Below are positions 1 to 9,262 of a stretch of 64,000 nt of DNA, in pieces. The stretch is from NCBI GenBank assembly GCA_905339165.1, contig CAJPFH010000062.1:1-64000 (forward strand). The letters are read 5' to 3'. The DNA comes from Flavobacteriales bacterium (GTDB lineage Bacteria; Bacteroidota; Bacteroidia; Flavobacteriales_E; Vicingaceae). The position numbers and the translations under genes were made by a program. The notes below the pieces were generated by a model. It saw only the letters and a list, made by a program, of their open reading frames with translations. It did no database searches and was not told the origin of the DNA. How positions within the stretch are numbered: the first letter of the stretch is position 1; every line of letters begins with the position of its first letter.

Positions 1-1
1 C

Positions 2-136
2 GATTATGCTAAAGGATGGGATGGCACCAACAACGGAAAGCCTCTTGGTCCAGAGGCATTTGTTTACAAAATAACCATTACTGATTCTAATACCGATGAC
101 CATGTGTTTACAGGTACTGTTACATTGGTGAAGTAA
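2..136 (+). CDS. C-terminal fragment of a T9SS type B sorted protein (gliding motility-associated C-terminal domain)
   Basis: Only the last 44 codons are in the window; the gene begins to the left. The reading frame starting at base 2 contains the GWDG motif, then a short beta-strand-rich stretch and ends TGTVTLVK before TAA. This is the end of the gliding motility-associated (type B) C-terminal domain, in which the WDG motif is followed by a strand with the pattern YxYxI and a final TGxVTLxx strand. Such domains send proteins across the outer membrane through the type IX secretion system and retain them at the surface with a PorP/SprF partner. A strong terminator follows 24 bases after the stop. 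Nothing can be said of the secreted part. Confidence 0.85.
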   Translation, partial: DYAKGWDGTNNGKPLGPEAFVYKITITDSNTDDHVFTGTVTLVK

Positions 137-154
137 AAAATGATAAATAAAAAT

Positions 155-186
155 AAAAAAGGGCAGTGTATTAACTGCCCTTTTTT
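155..186. terminator. Bidirectional intrinsic terminator between convergent genes
   Basis: A perfect 7-bp stem GGGCAGT (161-167) / ACTGCCC (174-180) with a 6-base loop is flanked by an A6 tract on the left and a T6 tract on the right, so it gives a U-tail in both directions. It sits between the end of the partial rightward gene (stop at 136) and the end of the leftward prolyl oligopeptidase (stop at 205), and can serve both. Confidence 0.85.
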
Positions 187-204
187 GTTTTTAGAACATA
201 CAAT

Positions 205-2334
205 TTAAGGAGTAACCCCCAAGTTGTAAAATGTGAAACCCCATATATCGACCCATTCTTCAATACTTTTAGAGGTCGGTTTTCCTGCACCATGCCCTGC
301 ATTTACATCAATACGAATAAGTACAGGATTATTTCCAGTTTGTTTTTTCTGAAGTTCTGAAATAAACTTAAATGAGTGTGCCGGAACAACACGGTCGTCA
401 TGGTCGGCAGTAATGACCATTGTGGCAGGGTATTCCGTTCCTTGTTTTATATTATGAAGAGGAGAGTAACTGAGTAAGTTTCGGAAATGAATCGAATCTT
501 CGCTGCTTCCATATTCTACAGCCCAAGCCCAACCAATGGTAAATTTATGATACCTTAACATATCTAAAACCCCAACGGTAGGAAGGGCTACTTTTGCAAT
601 ATCAGGGCGCTGTGTCATAACGGCACCAATAAGTAATCCCCCGTTGGAACGACCATAAAGGGCAAGTTTTTCGGTAGAGGTGTATTTTTCTTTTTTTAAA
701 TATTCTGCAGCTTCAATAAAATCGTCAAAAACATTTTGTTTGTTTAGCAGCATTCCGGCTTTATGCCAGTCTTCTCCATATTCGCTACCTCCTCTAATGT
801 TTGCTACAGCTACAATTCCTCCATTAAGCATAAACGCAGCAAAAGGCAAACTAAATCCAGGGGTTACTGGAATATTAAATCCTCCGTAACCGTATAGCAG
901 GCATGGAGTAGAACCGTCTTTTTTTATTCCTTTTTTATAACTTATAAACATAGGTATTTTAGTGCCATCTTTACTAGTATAAAAGACCTGTTCACTAACG
1001 TATTCATTGGTATTAAAACTTGATTTTGGGGCAAAATACAAATCGGGTTTTAATTCAGCAACAGTGAACTTATAAATAGAAGGTGCCTGAATGTAGGACG
1101 AATAAGAAAAAAAAGCAACATATCCATGTCTTTCACCGGAAAGACCGGTAATTAAGCCATTTCCGGGATTAGGCAATTCGGATACGAACTTTCCATCGAG
1201 TTCGTATACCATGATTTTACTTTTTACATCTTTAAGGTACTGAACAAAAATTTTATTGCCAATGATAGATGCAGCATTTATGGGCATGTCCGCTTCGGGA
1301 ATAATTTCAGTCCAACTGTCATGTTTAGGTTGGCCCGGTAGAACGGCAACAATTTTTTTATTAGGGGCACCATCGTTTGTAAGTAGAATCAGTTTACCCT
1401 TTACGTGGTCTAAAATAGTGTTATCGTTTTTAAAATTACCCAACAATGGAGTAATTTTCGATTGGGTGTTGGTAAGGTCTTTTATCAATAACATATTACC
1501 ACTAGTGCCTTCCGAACAGGAGAGTATAAGGTATTTTTCATCGAAAGTAACGTATGCATAAAAATTGCGCAGCGGCTTGGTTTTGTCTTCATAAATAAGT
1601 ACATCCTCTTCCTGCTTAGTCCCCATTTTATGATAATACACTTTGTGGTATTCGTTTTTCATTGAAAATTCTTTCCCTTTTTCCGGTATTCCGTAGCTGC
1701 TGTAAAAAAAACCGTTTTGATAAAAACTAATACCCGAAAACTTTACCCATTTTATATGGTCATTTAATGGTTTTTCATTTTCAATATCGTAAAAGAAAAG
1801 TTCGGTCCAATCAGATCCGGCCTTGGAAATGCCATAACCTACTAACTTTCCGTCTTCGGTAATAGCCGTGGTAGAAATGGAGGTTGTGCCATCTTCTGAA
1901 AGGGTGTTGGGATCCAGTAAAATTTTTTCTTCACCTTTTTCTCCTTTTTTAAAATACCAAACGCTTTGGTTTTGAAGCCCATCATTTTTAAAATAGAAGA
2001 AGAAATTTCCCTTAATAGTGGGGGCTGATTGTTTTTCGAAATTCCACAATTGAGTGTATTGTTCCTTTAGTTTATTGCGAAAGGGTATTTTTTCCAAGTA
2101 CGAAAACGTAACTTGGTTTTGAGCCTCTACCCATTTTGCAGTTTCTTCCGAATTATCATCTTCCAGCCAACGGTACGGGTCTGGTATAACGGTATTAAAA
2201 AGAGTATCGAAAACCGAGTCTTTTCGTGTCTCAGGGTATTTTAATTTCAGTTCTGCTGATTTTTTTGTTTCAGTTTGATTAGTGCAGGAAGTGAATATAG
2301 AAATGACACAGATGAATACACATATTTTTTTCAT
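205..2334 (-). CDS. Prolyl oligopeptidase (S9A), predicted lipoprotein
   Basis: Serine peptidase of the prolyl oligopeptidase family, cleaving short proline-containing peptides after Pro. The 709-residue length fits the family (about 700). The N-terminal third to two thirds is the beta-propeller and the C-terminal part the alpha/beta hydrolase domain. The catalytic triad is visible: Ser563 in GRSNGG, Asp646/647 in ADHDDRV and His681 in AGHGAG, at nearly the spacing of the pig enzyme. I chose the ATG at 2334, nine codons inside the longest frame, because it begins MKKICVFICV and leads to a lipobox ending in FTSC; the enzyme is therefore probably a periplasmic or outer-membrane lipoprotein. It is divergent from the DUF885 gene and has a -7 promoter match at 2350-2357. 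With the DUF885, C1 and S46 peptidases of this window it points to peptide use. Confidence 0.95.
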   Translation of the reverse strand: MKKICVFICVISIFTSCTNQTETKKSAELKLKYPETRKDSVFDTLFNTVIPDPYRWLEDDNSEETAKWVEAQNQVTFSYLEKIPFRNKLKEQYTQLWNFEKQSAPTIKGNFFFYFKNDGLQNQSVWYFKKGEKGEEKILLDPNTLSEDGTTSISTTAITEDGKLVGYGISKAGSDWTELFFYDIENEKPLNDHIKWVKFSGISFYQNGFFYSSYGIPEKGKEFSMKNEYHKVYYHKMGTKQEEDVLIYEDKTKPLRNFYAYVTFDEKYLILSCSEGTSGNMLLIKDLTNTQSKITPLLGNFKNDNTILDHVKGKLILLTNDGAPNKKIVAVLPGQPKHDSWTEIIPEADMPINAASIIGNKIFVQYLKDVKSKIMVYELDGKFVSELPNPGNGLITGLSGERHGYVAFFSYSSYIQAPSIYKFTVAELKPDLYFAPKSSFNTNEYVSEQVFYTSKDGTKIPMFISYKKGIKKDGSTPCLLYGYGGFNIPVTPGFSLPFAAFMLNGGIVAVANIRGGSEYGEDWHKAGMLLNKQNVFDDFIEAAEYLKKEKYTSTEKLALYGRSNGGLLIGAVMTQRPDIAKVALPTVGVLDMLRYHKFTIGWAWAVEYGSSEDSIHFRNLLSYSPLHNIKQGTEYPATMVITADHDDRVVPAHSFKFISELQKKQTGNNPVLIRIDVNAGHGAGKPTSKSIEEWVDIWGFTFYNLGVTP

Positions 2335-2349
2335 AAGAATAATTTTATT

Positions 2350-2357
2350 CAAACATA
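2350..2357 (-). promoter_or_regulatory. Candidate -7 promoter element for the prolyl oligopeptidase
   Basis: Read on the minus strand this is TATGTTTG, a full match to the Bacteroidota -7 consensus TAnnTTTG, ending 15 bases before the ATG at 2334. No clear -33 TTG was seen at normal spacing. Confidence 0.5.
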
Positions 2358-2488
2358 ACAAATTGTTTTTGAGTATAAAAACATTTTACTGCCATTGCTT
2401 TGTGTATAGGTTTATTTAAAAAGGCTGGATATAATTTATTGCATTAGAAAATAAAAAATAGTTACATTGCACAAAAAATAACACAAGG

Positions 2489-4273
2489 ATGTATAAAAGA
2501 TGTTTATTAGCGGTTTTACTTTTTTTAGCCTTATCAGAAACTAATGCACAGTTGCCTTCTCAACTGGCAGAAACGGATAAAAAATTTAATGTGTTTAAAC
2601 AGGATTTTGTAGATTCGTTATGGGTATATTATCCGGCATGGGCTACCTATTCAGGTTATCATGTGTACGATGATGTTCTTCAAATCCCTAACGAGAATAC
2701 AAGAAAAAAACAGGAGCAATACATTCACCGAACTTTAAAAAAGATGGAAGTGTTTGATATGACCCTGCTTTCCAATCAAAACAGAATTGATTTTTATATG
2801 ATTCGCGATGAGTGTAATGCTATTTTATGGAGCAACTCAGAACTAAAAGAGCATACATGGAATGCCGCTTCGTATAATTTGGGAGGATTGATTAACGAAA
2901 TATTATCATACAAAGATTACTCATTAACGAAAAGGATAGAAAATATATCGAGGTGGTTAAAAAACGTGCCCGCTTATTACGAAGCCGCAAAAATAAATTT
3001 GAAAGACCCCGTTTATGAATACGCCAAGTTAGCTACAGAACAATCGGGGGGAGTGTTGGCTATGTTTGATGCCATCACGGATTCGGTTAAGTTTTCGTCC
3101 GTTTCTGCCCAACATTCCAACGCAATTCATAAAGAAATAGCTTCAGCAAAAAAGGCTGCCGAAGCATTTTATAAGTGGGTAGAAAGTGAATTAATTCCAC
3201 TATCTAGCGGGGTTGATTCAAGAACTTTTCGCTTAGGTAAAAACTTATACGAAAAAAAGTTTGCTCATTCCATCCATTCTGAATATTCTGCATCGGAAAT
3301 TTATCAGAAAGCCTTGATGCGTAAAGACGAGTTACATTACAAAATGTCGAAAATAGCAATAGAATTATGGCCCAAATATTTTGGAGAACAGTTAAAACCT
3401 TTGGACGAAATGGTAATTGTTCGCAAGGTTCTTGAAGCTATTTCAAAGAATCATGTGCACCGCGATTCATTTATTGTTTCCATAAAAAAGCAAATACCTG
3501 AATTAGAGACCTTTGTAAAAGAGAAAAATTTACTGTTTTTAGACCCTAATAAACCATTAATAGTAAGAGAAACTCCTGAATATATGCGAGGAGTAGCCGG
3601 AGCTTCCATCTCTGCCCCCGGGCCTTATAATCCCAATGCAGAAACTTATTATAATGTTACTCCGCTTACTCATTACACCGAAACACAGGCCGAAAGCTAT
3701 TTAAGGGAGTACAATCATTATGTGCTTCAGATTTTAAATATTCATGAAGCGATACCAGGACATTATACCCAGTTGGTGTATAGCAACAAGGCGCCCAGTA
3801 TCATTAAAAGCTTATTTGGAAATGGAGCTATGGTAGAAGGCTGGGCTGTTTATACCGAACTAATGATGCTTGAAAACGGTTACGGAAACAACGAACCAGA
3901 AATGTGGCTAATGTATTACAAATGGCATTTGCGAAGTGTTTGCAATACCATTCTCGATTACCATGTTCATGTGCTGAATATGCCCGAAAAAGATGGAATT
4001 TATTTTCTTACTTCACAAGCCTTTCAGGAAGAAACGGAAGCTAAGGGAAAATGGAAAAGGGCAACTCTCAGTTCTGTTCAGCTTTGCAGCTATTACACAG
4101 GTTATTACGAAATTTACGCACTCAGAGAAGAACTAAAGAAAAAGATGGGAAATCAATTTAACTTAAAACAATTTCACGAAGATTTTTTAAGCTACGGCAG
4201 TGCTCCGGTTAAATACATTAAAGAAATGATGTTTTTTAAGGTGGAAGAAAGCAACCAAAAAAAGAAAAAATAA
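2489..4273 (+). CDS. DUF885 family protein, predicted secreted metallopeptidase-like
   Basis: 594 residues with a cleavable signal peptide (about residues 1-20, ending SETNAQ). It belongs to the DUF885 family, recognisable from HEAIPGH at residues 419-425 followed by GWAVYTE with Glu457. The HExxxGH plus downstream Glu arrangement resembles a zinc site, and the family is usually regarded as putative metallopeptidases, but activity is not shown by sequence alone. Predicted periplasmic. It is divergent from the prolyl oligopeptidase gene across a 154-base gap. Upstream lies a near match to the Bacteroidota promoter, TTG at 2439-2441 and TACATTG at 2463-2469 separated by 21 bases. The next gene starts 32 bases after the stop and may be co-transcribed. 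Confidence 0.85.
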   Translation: MYKRCLLAVLLFLALSETNAQLPSQLAETDKKFNVFKQDFVDSLWVYYPAWATYSGYHVYDDVLQIPNENTRKKQEQYIHRTLKKMEVFDMTLLSNQNRIDFYMIRDECNAILWSNSELKEHTWNAASYNLGGLINEILSYKDYSLTKRIENISRWLKNVPAYYEAAKINLKDPVYEYAKLATEQSGGVLAMFDAITDSVKFSSVSAQHSNAIHKEIASAKKAAEAFYKWVESELIPLSSGVDSRTFRLGKNLYEKKFAHSIHSEYSASEIYQKALMRKDELHYKMSKIAIELWPKYFGEQLKPLDEMVIVRKVLEAISKNHVHRDSFIVSIKKQIPELETFVKEKNLLFLDPNKPLIVRETPEYMRGVAGASISAPGPYNPNAETYYNVTPLTHYTETQAESYLREYNHYVLQILNIHEAIPGHYTQLVYSNKAPSIIKSLFGNGAMVEGWAVYTELMMLENGYGNNEPEMWLMYYKWHLRSVCNTILDYHVHVLNMPEKDGIYFLTSQAFQEETEAKGKWKRATLSSVQLCSYYTGYYEIYALREELKKKMGNQFNLKQFHEDFLSYGSAPVKYIKEMMFFKVEESNQKKKK

Positions 4274-4305
4274 GTCATTAGTTAAACAATAATAGATTCC
4301 AACCG

Positions 4306-7300
4306 ATGAGATTAATTGCCCTATTTATTTCATGCATATTTACTTTTAGTCTCTTTGCCCAAAGAGGTAAAAACGGAAACAAAACGGTAAGTATTACCGA
4401 AAGCGTTAATGCCTACACTACGTTAACTATAAATGCAAGTATTGGAGCAACTTCTCTTTCGGTTACCAATTCCAACCTATCTGCCAATTTTGGGAATAAT
4501 TTGAGTGCAGGCGACTTGTTATTAATTATTCAAATGCAGGGAGCCAGCATGAATGCCACTTGTGCAAACCCTCCTTTTTGCACATTCGGATTACCCGTAG
4601 ATACCTCTTGGGGCAGTATTCTCAACTACAATAACTGCGGAAATTACGAATTTTTAGAAGTGGCATCGGTACCTAACAATACCACAATCAACCTTAACTG
4701 TGCGTTAACAAAGAACTATACCGCAAGTGGCAAAGTACAAGTAATACGGGTACCCCGCTTTAATACATTAACCGTAAACAACGGAGGTACAATAAATAGC
4801 CCTGCATGGAATGGGAGTACAGGAGGAGTTGTAGCCATAGAAGTATTAGGCAATACAGTAATAAATAATGGAGGCAGTATCAATGTTTCGGCATTAGGCT
4901 TTAGAGGAGGAACAACCGAATCTCAATCTACCTTTGGTGCCGGGCAGTTTGCCAGAGGCGATGCAAGCGAAGGTGCTGAGAAAGGTGAAGGCATTGCGGG
5001 CGATACATCGGTTTATTCCGCATTAGGCGGAAAATATTGCAGAGGCGCTGCCGCAAATGGCGGAGGTGGAGGCAATGCTCACAATGCAGGAGGAGGCGGT
5101 GGAGCCAATGCGGGATTAGGACCATGGTCTGGATTAGGAAACCCCGATAATAATACCAATAACTACATTACAGCATGGAATTTGGAGGGTGCAAACTTTG
5201 CCAATCACGTTTCTTCGGGAGGAGGAAGAGGAGGTTATACTTTCTCAAATACCAATGCAAACGAACTAACGTTAGCTCCGGGAAGCGGAGGTTGGGGGGG
5301 CGATAGCCGAAGAAATGTAGGAGGAATGGGAGGAAGGCCACTAGATTACAATACCGGTAGAATTTTTATGGGAGGAGGTGGAGGAGCCGGTGATGCAAAT
5401 GATCCTTATCCAGGGGCAGGTGGAAATGGAGCCGGAATTGTGTATATGCTTACCTATGCCAATATTTCGGGTGCAGGGCAAATATTGGCAAATGGGGCAA
5501 ACGGATTAAATTCTTTCGGGAATAACTTTACAGGGGGTAACGATGGAGCAGGAGGAGGAGGAGCAGGAGGTACCATTATTTTAAGTTCTACAGGAACCGT
5601 ATCAGGCATAACCATAAATGCAAACGGAGGAAATGGAGGAAATCAGGTACTTGGAATAAATTCAAACAATCAGGCCGAAGGTCCTGGAGGAGGAGGTGGT
5701 GGTGGATACACCGCTGTTTCTAATGGTTCACCCACACAAACAGTAAATGGAGGGAATAACGGTACTTCTAATTCTAATCATATTACAAACTTTCCTCCTA
5801 ACGGTGCTACGCGTGGTGGGATTGGTTTAGCCTCTCAACCTTTTACAGCTTTCAATTTAGTAAAAAGCAATGATACCACTATCTGTGAAGGTACAAGTGC
5901 CACACTTACAGCTTCTTTAATAGGGAACCCTCCTGGAGGTTTAACCATAACATGGTTTGATGCACAATTTGGTGGCAATGTGTTAGGTATCGGTAATACC
6001 TATACAACTCCCATATTAAATAATAATACAACATATTATGTTGGTGTTTGCCCGGGTACTTTTCGTTTGCCTATTGTTATTACGGTAGTTCAGTGTTTAA
6101 GCCCTATTGCCGATTTTTCATCGAGTGATAGCTCATTTTGTGAAGGCTCTTGCATTGATTTTACCAACTTGAGTGTAAATTCCAATTCGTGGCAATGGTA
6201 TTTTCCGGGAGGAAACCCTTCTACTTCAATAGCTCAACACCCTACTAATATTTGTTATAATACACCAGGAACTTATACTGTTTCGTTAGTGGCATACGAT
6301 GGTAATGGAGCTTCTGATTCCATTGCCAAAGTAATGTTTATTACAGTATTCGAAAATCCGATGGTTGACGCAGGAAATAATCAAACCTCATGTAACGGAG
6401 ATTCGGTGTCTATACAGGCAACGGCTTCAGGGGGAACCTTGCCTTATTCCTTTTTTTGGAATAATGGCTTAGGGAGTGGATCATCTCATCTAGTAGCTCC
6501 GGCTACTACTACCACTTATACGGTTACCCTTACCGATGCAAATGGCTGCACATCAACAGACTCAGTGATTGTAACAGTAGGTGAATATCCCACTGTTTTG
6601 TTTGAATTTGATACTTTATACAATGCGTGTTTACCATCGTGCGTAACATTTACAAACCAATCTTCCATTTCATCAGGAAGTATAACACAATATTTGTGGA
6701 ATTTTGGCGATGGAAACACCTCCTCTCAAACGAATCCTGTTTATTGTTACCTAAATGCAGGTAATTATTCGGTTTCTCTTACAGCAGTTAGCAACTTAGG
6801 TTGTTCAGCATCATATATTCATCCATTGTTTATAAATATTGCTGCACAAGTAAATGCTGCATTTATTACAGACGGAAACAATCCGTTTAAACCAAACATA
6901 CCTATCAATGTTACAGATCAGTCTTCGGGTGGCGATATAATTTATTATCTTTTATCTACAGGCGATACATTAACCCAAACAAATCCGGTTTTAAATTTTA
7001 CAGAAGATGGAGTTTATACCATTTGTCAAATAGTACGAAACAGCTTAAAAGGTTGCGAAGATTCGGCATGTACGCTTATAGAAGTGATAGGCGAATTAAT
7101 TATTCCGAATGTATTTACTCCCAATGGAGATGGAAACAATGATATTTTTTACATCAGAGGGTTGTATGGAAAAAACAACAAAATGGAAATTTTTACTCGC
7201 TGGGGGCAAATGGTATATTATAACGAAACGTACGGAAATGATTGGGACGGAAGAACCTCTTCGGGGCTGGAAGTATCGGCTGGTACGTATTATTTTATAC

Positions 7301-7353
7301 TGAAAACGACAGACGGGAAAGAATATACCGGAAGTTTTACCTTGCTCAGATGA
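4306..7353 (+). CDS. Large T9SS type B surface protein with glycine-rich region, Ig-like and PKD domains
   Basis: 1015 residues. A signal peptide (1-19, ending LFAQ) is followed by a beta-rich N-terminal region. A low-complexity glycine-rich stretch at about 200-505 has many GGGG runs. Then come an Ig-like module (about 520-595), a PKD module (about 596-682, with a WQWYFPGG core and paired cysteines), a second Ig/SprB-like module (about 687-760), another PKD module (about 765-845), and the type B gliding-associated C-terminal domain (about 929-1015) with FTPNGDGNND, a WGQ strand and WDG. It should be exported by Sec and T9SS and displayed on the cell surface. The glycine-rich block resembles those in other large Bacteroidota adhesin-like proteins, but no ligand can be named. 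The PKD module at 596-682 is strikingly like those of the protein at 46430-48712. Confidence 0.9.
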   Translation: MRLIALFISCIFTFSLFAQRGKNGNKTVSITESVNAYTTLTINASIGATSLSVTNSNLSANFGNNLSAGDLLLIIQMQGASMNATCANPPFCTFGLPVDTSWGSILNYNNCGNYEFLEVASVPNNTTINLNCALTKNYTASGKVQVIRVPRFNTLTVNNGGTINSPAWNGSTGGVVAIEVLGNTVINNGGSINVSALGFRGGTTESQSTFGAGQFARGDASEGAEKGEGIAGDTSVYSALGGKYCRGAAANGGGGGNAHNAGGGGGANAGLGPWSGLGNPDNNTNNYITAWNLEGANFANHVSSGGGRGGYTFSNTNANELTLAPGSGGWGGDSRRNVGGMGGRPLDYNTGRIFMGGGGGAGDANDPYPGAGGNGAGIVYMLTYANISGAGQILANGANGLNSFGNNFTGGNDGAGGGGAGGTIILSSTGTVSGITINANGGNGGNQVLGINSNNQAEGPGGGGGGGYTAVSNGSPTQTVNGGNNGTSNSNHITNFPPNGATRGGIGLASQPFTAFNLVKSNDTTICEGTSATLTASLIGNPPGGLTITWFDAQFGGNVLGIGNTYTTPILNNNTTYYVGVCPGTFRLPIVITVVQCLSPIADFSSSDSSFCEGSCIDFTNLSVNSNSWQWYFPGGNPSTSIAQHPTNICYNTPGTYTVSLVAYDGNGASDSIAKVMFITVFENPMVDAGNNQTSCNGDSVSIQATASGGTLPYSFFWNNGLGSGSSHLVAPATTTTYTVTLTDANGCTSTDSVIVTVGEYPTVLFEFDTLYNACLPSCVTFTNQSSISSGSITQYLWNFGDGNTSSQTNPVYCYLNAGNYSVSLTAVSNLGCSASYIHPLFINIAAQVNAAFITDGNNPFKPNIPINVTDQSSGGDIIYYLLSTGDTLTQTNPVLNFTEDGVYTICQIVRNSLKGCEDSACTLIEVIGELIIPNVFTPNGDGNNDIFYIRGLYGKNNKMEIFTRWGQMVYYNETYGNDWDGRTSSGLEVSAGTYYFILKTTDGKEYTGSFTLLR
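4905..5820 (+). repeat. Glycine-rich low-complexity coding region
   Basis: About 300 codons dominated by GGA/GGT glycine codons, with repeated GGAGGAGGAGG-type tracts and one run of seven G at 5294-5300. It encodes the glycine-rich passenger segment of the surface protein at 4306-7353. The purine-rich bias creates spurious antisense frames and could make the locus prone to slippage or recombination. Confidence 0.7.
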
Positions 7354-7356
7354 AAT

Positions 7357-7773
7357 TTATTTTAGAATTTTTTCTGCTGAGTATGAGGTAAAAGTACCAG
7401 TGGCTTTTGCAATTAATTCTCCACCGGAATTGAAAATTTCACCGCTTGATATGATGATAGATTTTCCTTTAAAATCAACTTTTCCCACTCCTTTTAGTTG
7501 ATTGCCTAGTTTAGCTGGTCTAAGAAAAGTAATTTTATATTCTACCGTGTTGGCAAGTTTACCTTCGTGGGCAATAGCACTAAGGGCAGCTACGCCAATT
7601 ACACCGTCCATAAAAGCAGCAATCATTCCCCCATGTGCATTGTGGTAGGTGGCTAAATGCTTCTCTTCGATTGTTAAAAAGTATTCGATATGCCCCGGGT
7701 TTATTACGTTAAAGTGCATATTATTAGCTTTTCCAAAGAGATTCATTTGATTATATATATCCATTAAATCCAT
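7357..7773 (-). CDS. PaaI-type hotdog-fold thioesterase
   Basis: 138 residues, the usual size of a single hotdog domain. The segment HNAHGGMIAAFMDGVIGVAA matches the PaaI/4HBT core (HGGxxxxxxDxxxG), where the Asp is the catalytic residue and the glycine-rich turn binds the acyl-CoA. It likely hydrolyses an acyl-CoA thioester in the cytoplasm; the substrate is unknown. Its ATG at 7773 overlaps by one base the stop codon of the upstream M23 gene (TAATG), which suggests translational coupling. A second in-frame ATG lies three codons in, at 7764. The gene converges on the surface-protein gene with only three bases between the stops. Confidence 0.85.
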   Translation of the reverse strand: MDLMDIYNQMNLFGKANNMHFNVINPGHIEYFLTIEEKHLATYHNAHGGMIAAFMDGVIGVAALSAIAHEGKLANTVEYKITFLRPAKLGNQLKGVGKVDFKGKSIIISSGEIFNSGGELIAKATGTFTSYSAEKILK

Positions 7774-8624
7774 TACTGCACTTTTAGTTTTTGTCCGATT
7801 TGGAGAAGTGAAGATTCTTTTATTTTATTGTAATAACATAATTTCGATACGCTGGTTCCATATTTTCTGGCAATATGAGAAAGTGTCTCTCCTTGCCTTA
7901 CGTAGTGGTATTTCGCGGCTTTTAAATCAATGGTTTCTTGAAATATAGTTTTAGAAAGTTTCAGATTTTTTGTTTTTAATTCGCAGTTTTCAAAATCAAT
8001 AAGATATATAGGATTTATGGCTTCGCCTTTGAAACGTACTTCAAAATGTAAATGACTACCGTATGAACGCCCTGTGTTTCCACCTAAACCAATAAGGTCT
8101 CCTGCCTGAACATAATCATTTACTTTTACCTTTAGTTCAGAGAAATGCGCATACAATGTTTCTAACCCGTTAGGATGCCTAATGACTACTACATTTCCGT
8201 ATGTTTTACTTTTTTTTGCTATTCTTACCATTCCTTCAAAGGCTGCGAGAACGGGTTCTCCCTTTTCTAATTTTATGTCTATGCCGTAATGAAAGCGGTA
8301 TTTTCTATGTCCAAATTCTGAACTGATGTGTCCAAAATGCGGATGTGCGTAGTCGCATTCATCGTAAATAAGATGCAGGTGTGCTGTATCAATAGAAAAT
8401 TTAAACGAACCGTTGTATAAATGGATTTCGTTGGTATCCCAATGGCAATATACATCGTAAGTGGGTATCCGATAAAGAGAGTCGTTTATGTTCCATTTAA
8501 TAAGTTCCGGTGCATTAATAGTGTGTTCCTTTAATTCAAACAAAGAGTGTTCGTTATTTTGACCAAATAACTCAAGGGTCGTAATAAGGCCTGCTATGAT
8601 AATCCAATTTTTCACCGGCCACAA
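7773..8624 (-). CDS. M23 family peptidoglycan endopeptidase with C-terminal LysM
   Basis: 283 residues from the TTG at 8624. A hydrophobic signal segment is followed by an M23/LytM domain (about 85-205) with the zinc ligands His112 and Asp116 (HYGID), His160 (YAH) and His191/His193 (HLH). A LysM peptidoglycan-binding domain (about 239-282) starts YVRQGETLSHIARKYG. It should cut peptide crosslinks in the periplasm and has a complete active site. No ATG is available near the N-terminus: the choices are TTG at 8624 or GTG at 8615, the latter giving an ordinary signal peptide start (V/M-KNWIII). It is translationally coupled to the thioesterase downstream. Location of LysM after, not before, the catalytic domain is less common but well within family variation. 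Confidence 0.9.
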   Translation of the reverse strand: MWPVKNWIIIAGLITTLELFGQNNEHSLFELKEHTINAPELIKWNINDSLYRIPTYDVYCHWDTNEIHLYNGSFKFSIDTAHLHLIYDECDYAHPHFGHISSEFGHRKYRFHYGIDIKLEKGEPVLAAFEGMVRIAKKSKTYGNVVVIRHPNGLETLYAHFSELKVKVNDYVQAGDLIGLGGNTGRSYGSHLHFEVRFKGEAINPIYLIDFENCELKTKNLKLSKTIFQETIDLKAAKYHYVRQGETLSHIARKYGTSVSKLCYYNKIKESSLLQIGQKLKVQ

Positions 8625-8725
8625 TGATATAGAATATTATTTTTTTTTACAAGCAGTATTAGACCGATTAAGAATTAGGGTATGTAAAATGCTAAATAAA
8701 TGTTTTTAGCCAAATTATAGCAGAG

Positions 8726-9118
8726 TCATTGTCGGTAAAAAAAATTAGTAGGAATTCTTGGTTTATTTATGCGTATATAAAATTTGGCAATAATTTTTTG
8801 TGCTAAGGATTTTAAAATGTAGGCATCGGCACAAGAAATTTCTTCTCTATGCTTACTGGCCAAATACTCTCTTGCCTCGTTATTGGGTATTACGTAGGGT
8901 TTTTCGGTAGTAATTAAGTGAGGTACTCTTTCGCCTTTCAAAATATTTTTTGTAAAATCTACCGTTTCCTTTACCTGCTCGGCTGTAACTTCTTGCTCTG
9001 TAATTACATTTACATGCAGAATCCCGTCTGCTCTAAAGTGCAACGCCATGGCAGAAGTTCGAAAGTTTTTATTTGAAGGGTAGTTTTTAATGTCGAATAT
9101 TGTTAAAATGTCGACCAA
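8726..9118 (-). CDS. Conserved small protein of the STAS/SpoIIAA-like type (DUF7793-like)
   Basis: 130 residues. The pattern F-R-T-S-A-x-x-x-x-R-x-DGILHV near the start, EAREYLAS in the middle and KPRIPTNFF near the end matches a widespread Bacteroidota family of about 120 residues that resembles SpoIIAA/STAS folds and usually ends in an acidic helix that is shorter here. Function unknown. The only in-frame starts are TTG at 9118 or ATG at 9049; family alignment from memory favours the upstream TTG, because residues before the internal Met are conserved in the family. A stop lies upstream at 9155-9157, so the frame cannot extend further. It stands alone on the minus strand, divergent from the lipoprotein gene to its right. 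Confidence 0.6.
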   Translation of the reverse strand: MVDILTIFDIKNYPSNKNFRTSAMALHFRADGILHVNVITEQEVTAEQVKETVDFTKNILKGERVPHLITTEKPYVIPNNEAREYLASKHREEISCADAYILKSLAQKIIAKFYIRINKPRIPTNFFYRQ

Positions 9119-9227
9119 TATACAAAAAATGTAGATATAAAATAAAAAATACTTTTAAATTTAACATTCCGAAGTAAATATTTTTAAAACAGAAAGAAAA
9201 ATAAAAAAGGAATTTAACTTAGGATTG

Positions 9228-9235
9228 TACATTTG
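9228..9235 (+). promoter_or_regulatory. Candidate -7 promoter element for the coiled-coil lipoprotein
   Basis: TACATTTG, a full match to TAnnTTTG, ends 27 bases before the ATG at 9263. It also shows that the longer TTG-initiated frame from 9233 starts inside the promoter and is not the real start. Confidence 0.55.
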
Positions 9236-9262
9236 CTGATAATTATTAAAAAAATAAATACA

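Noticed and set aside
4928-5125. His/Leu/Arg-rich minus-strand frame of 65 residues
   Set aside because: Antisense artefact of the GGA/GGT glycine codons of the surface protein.
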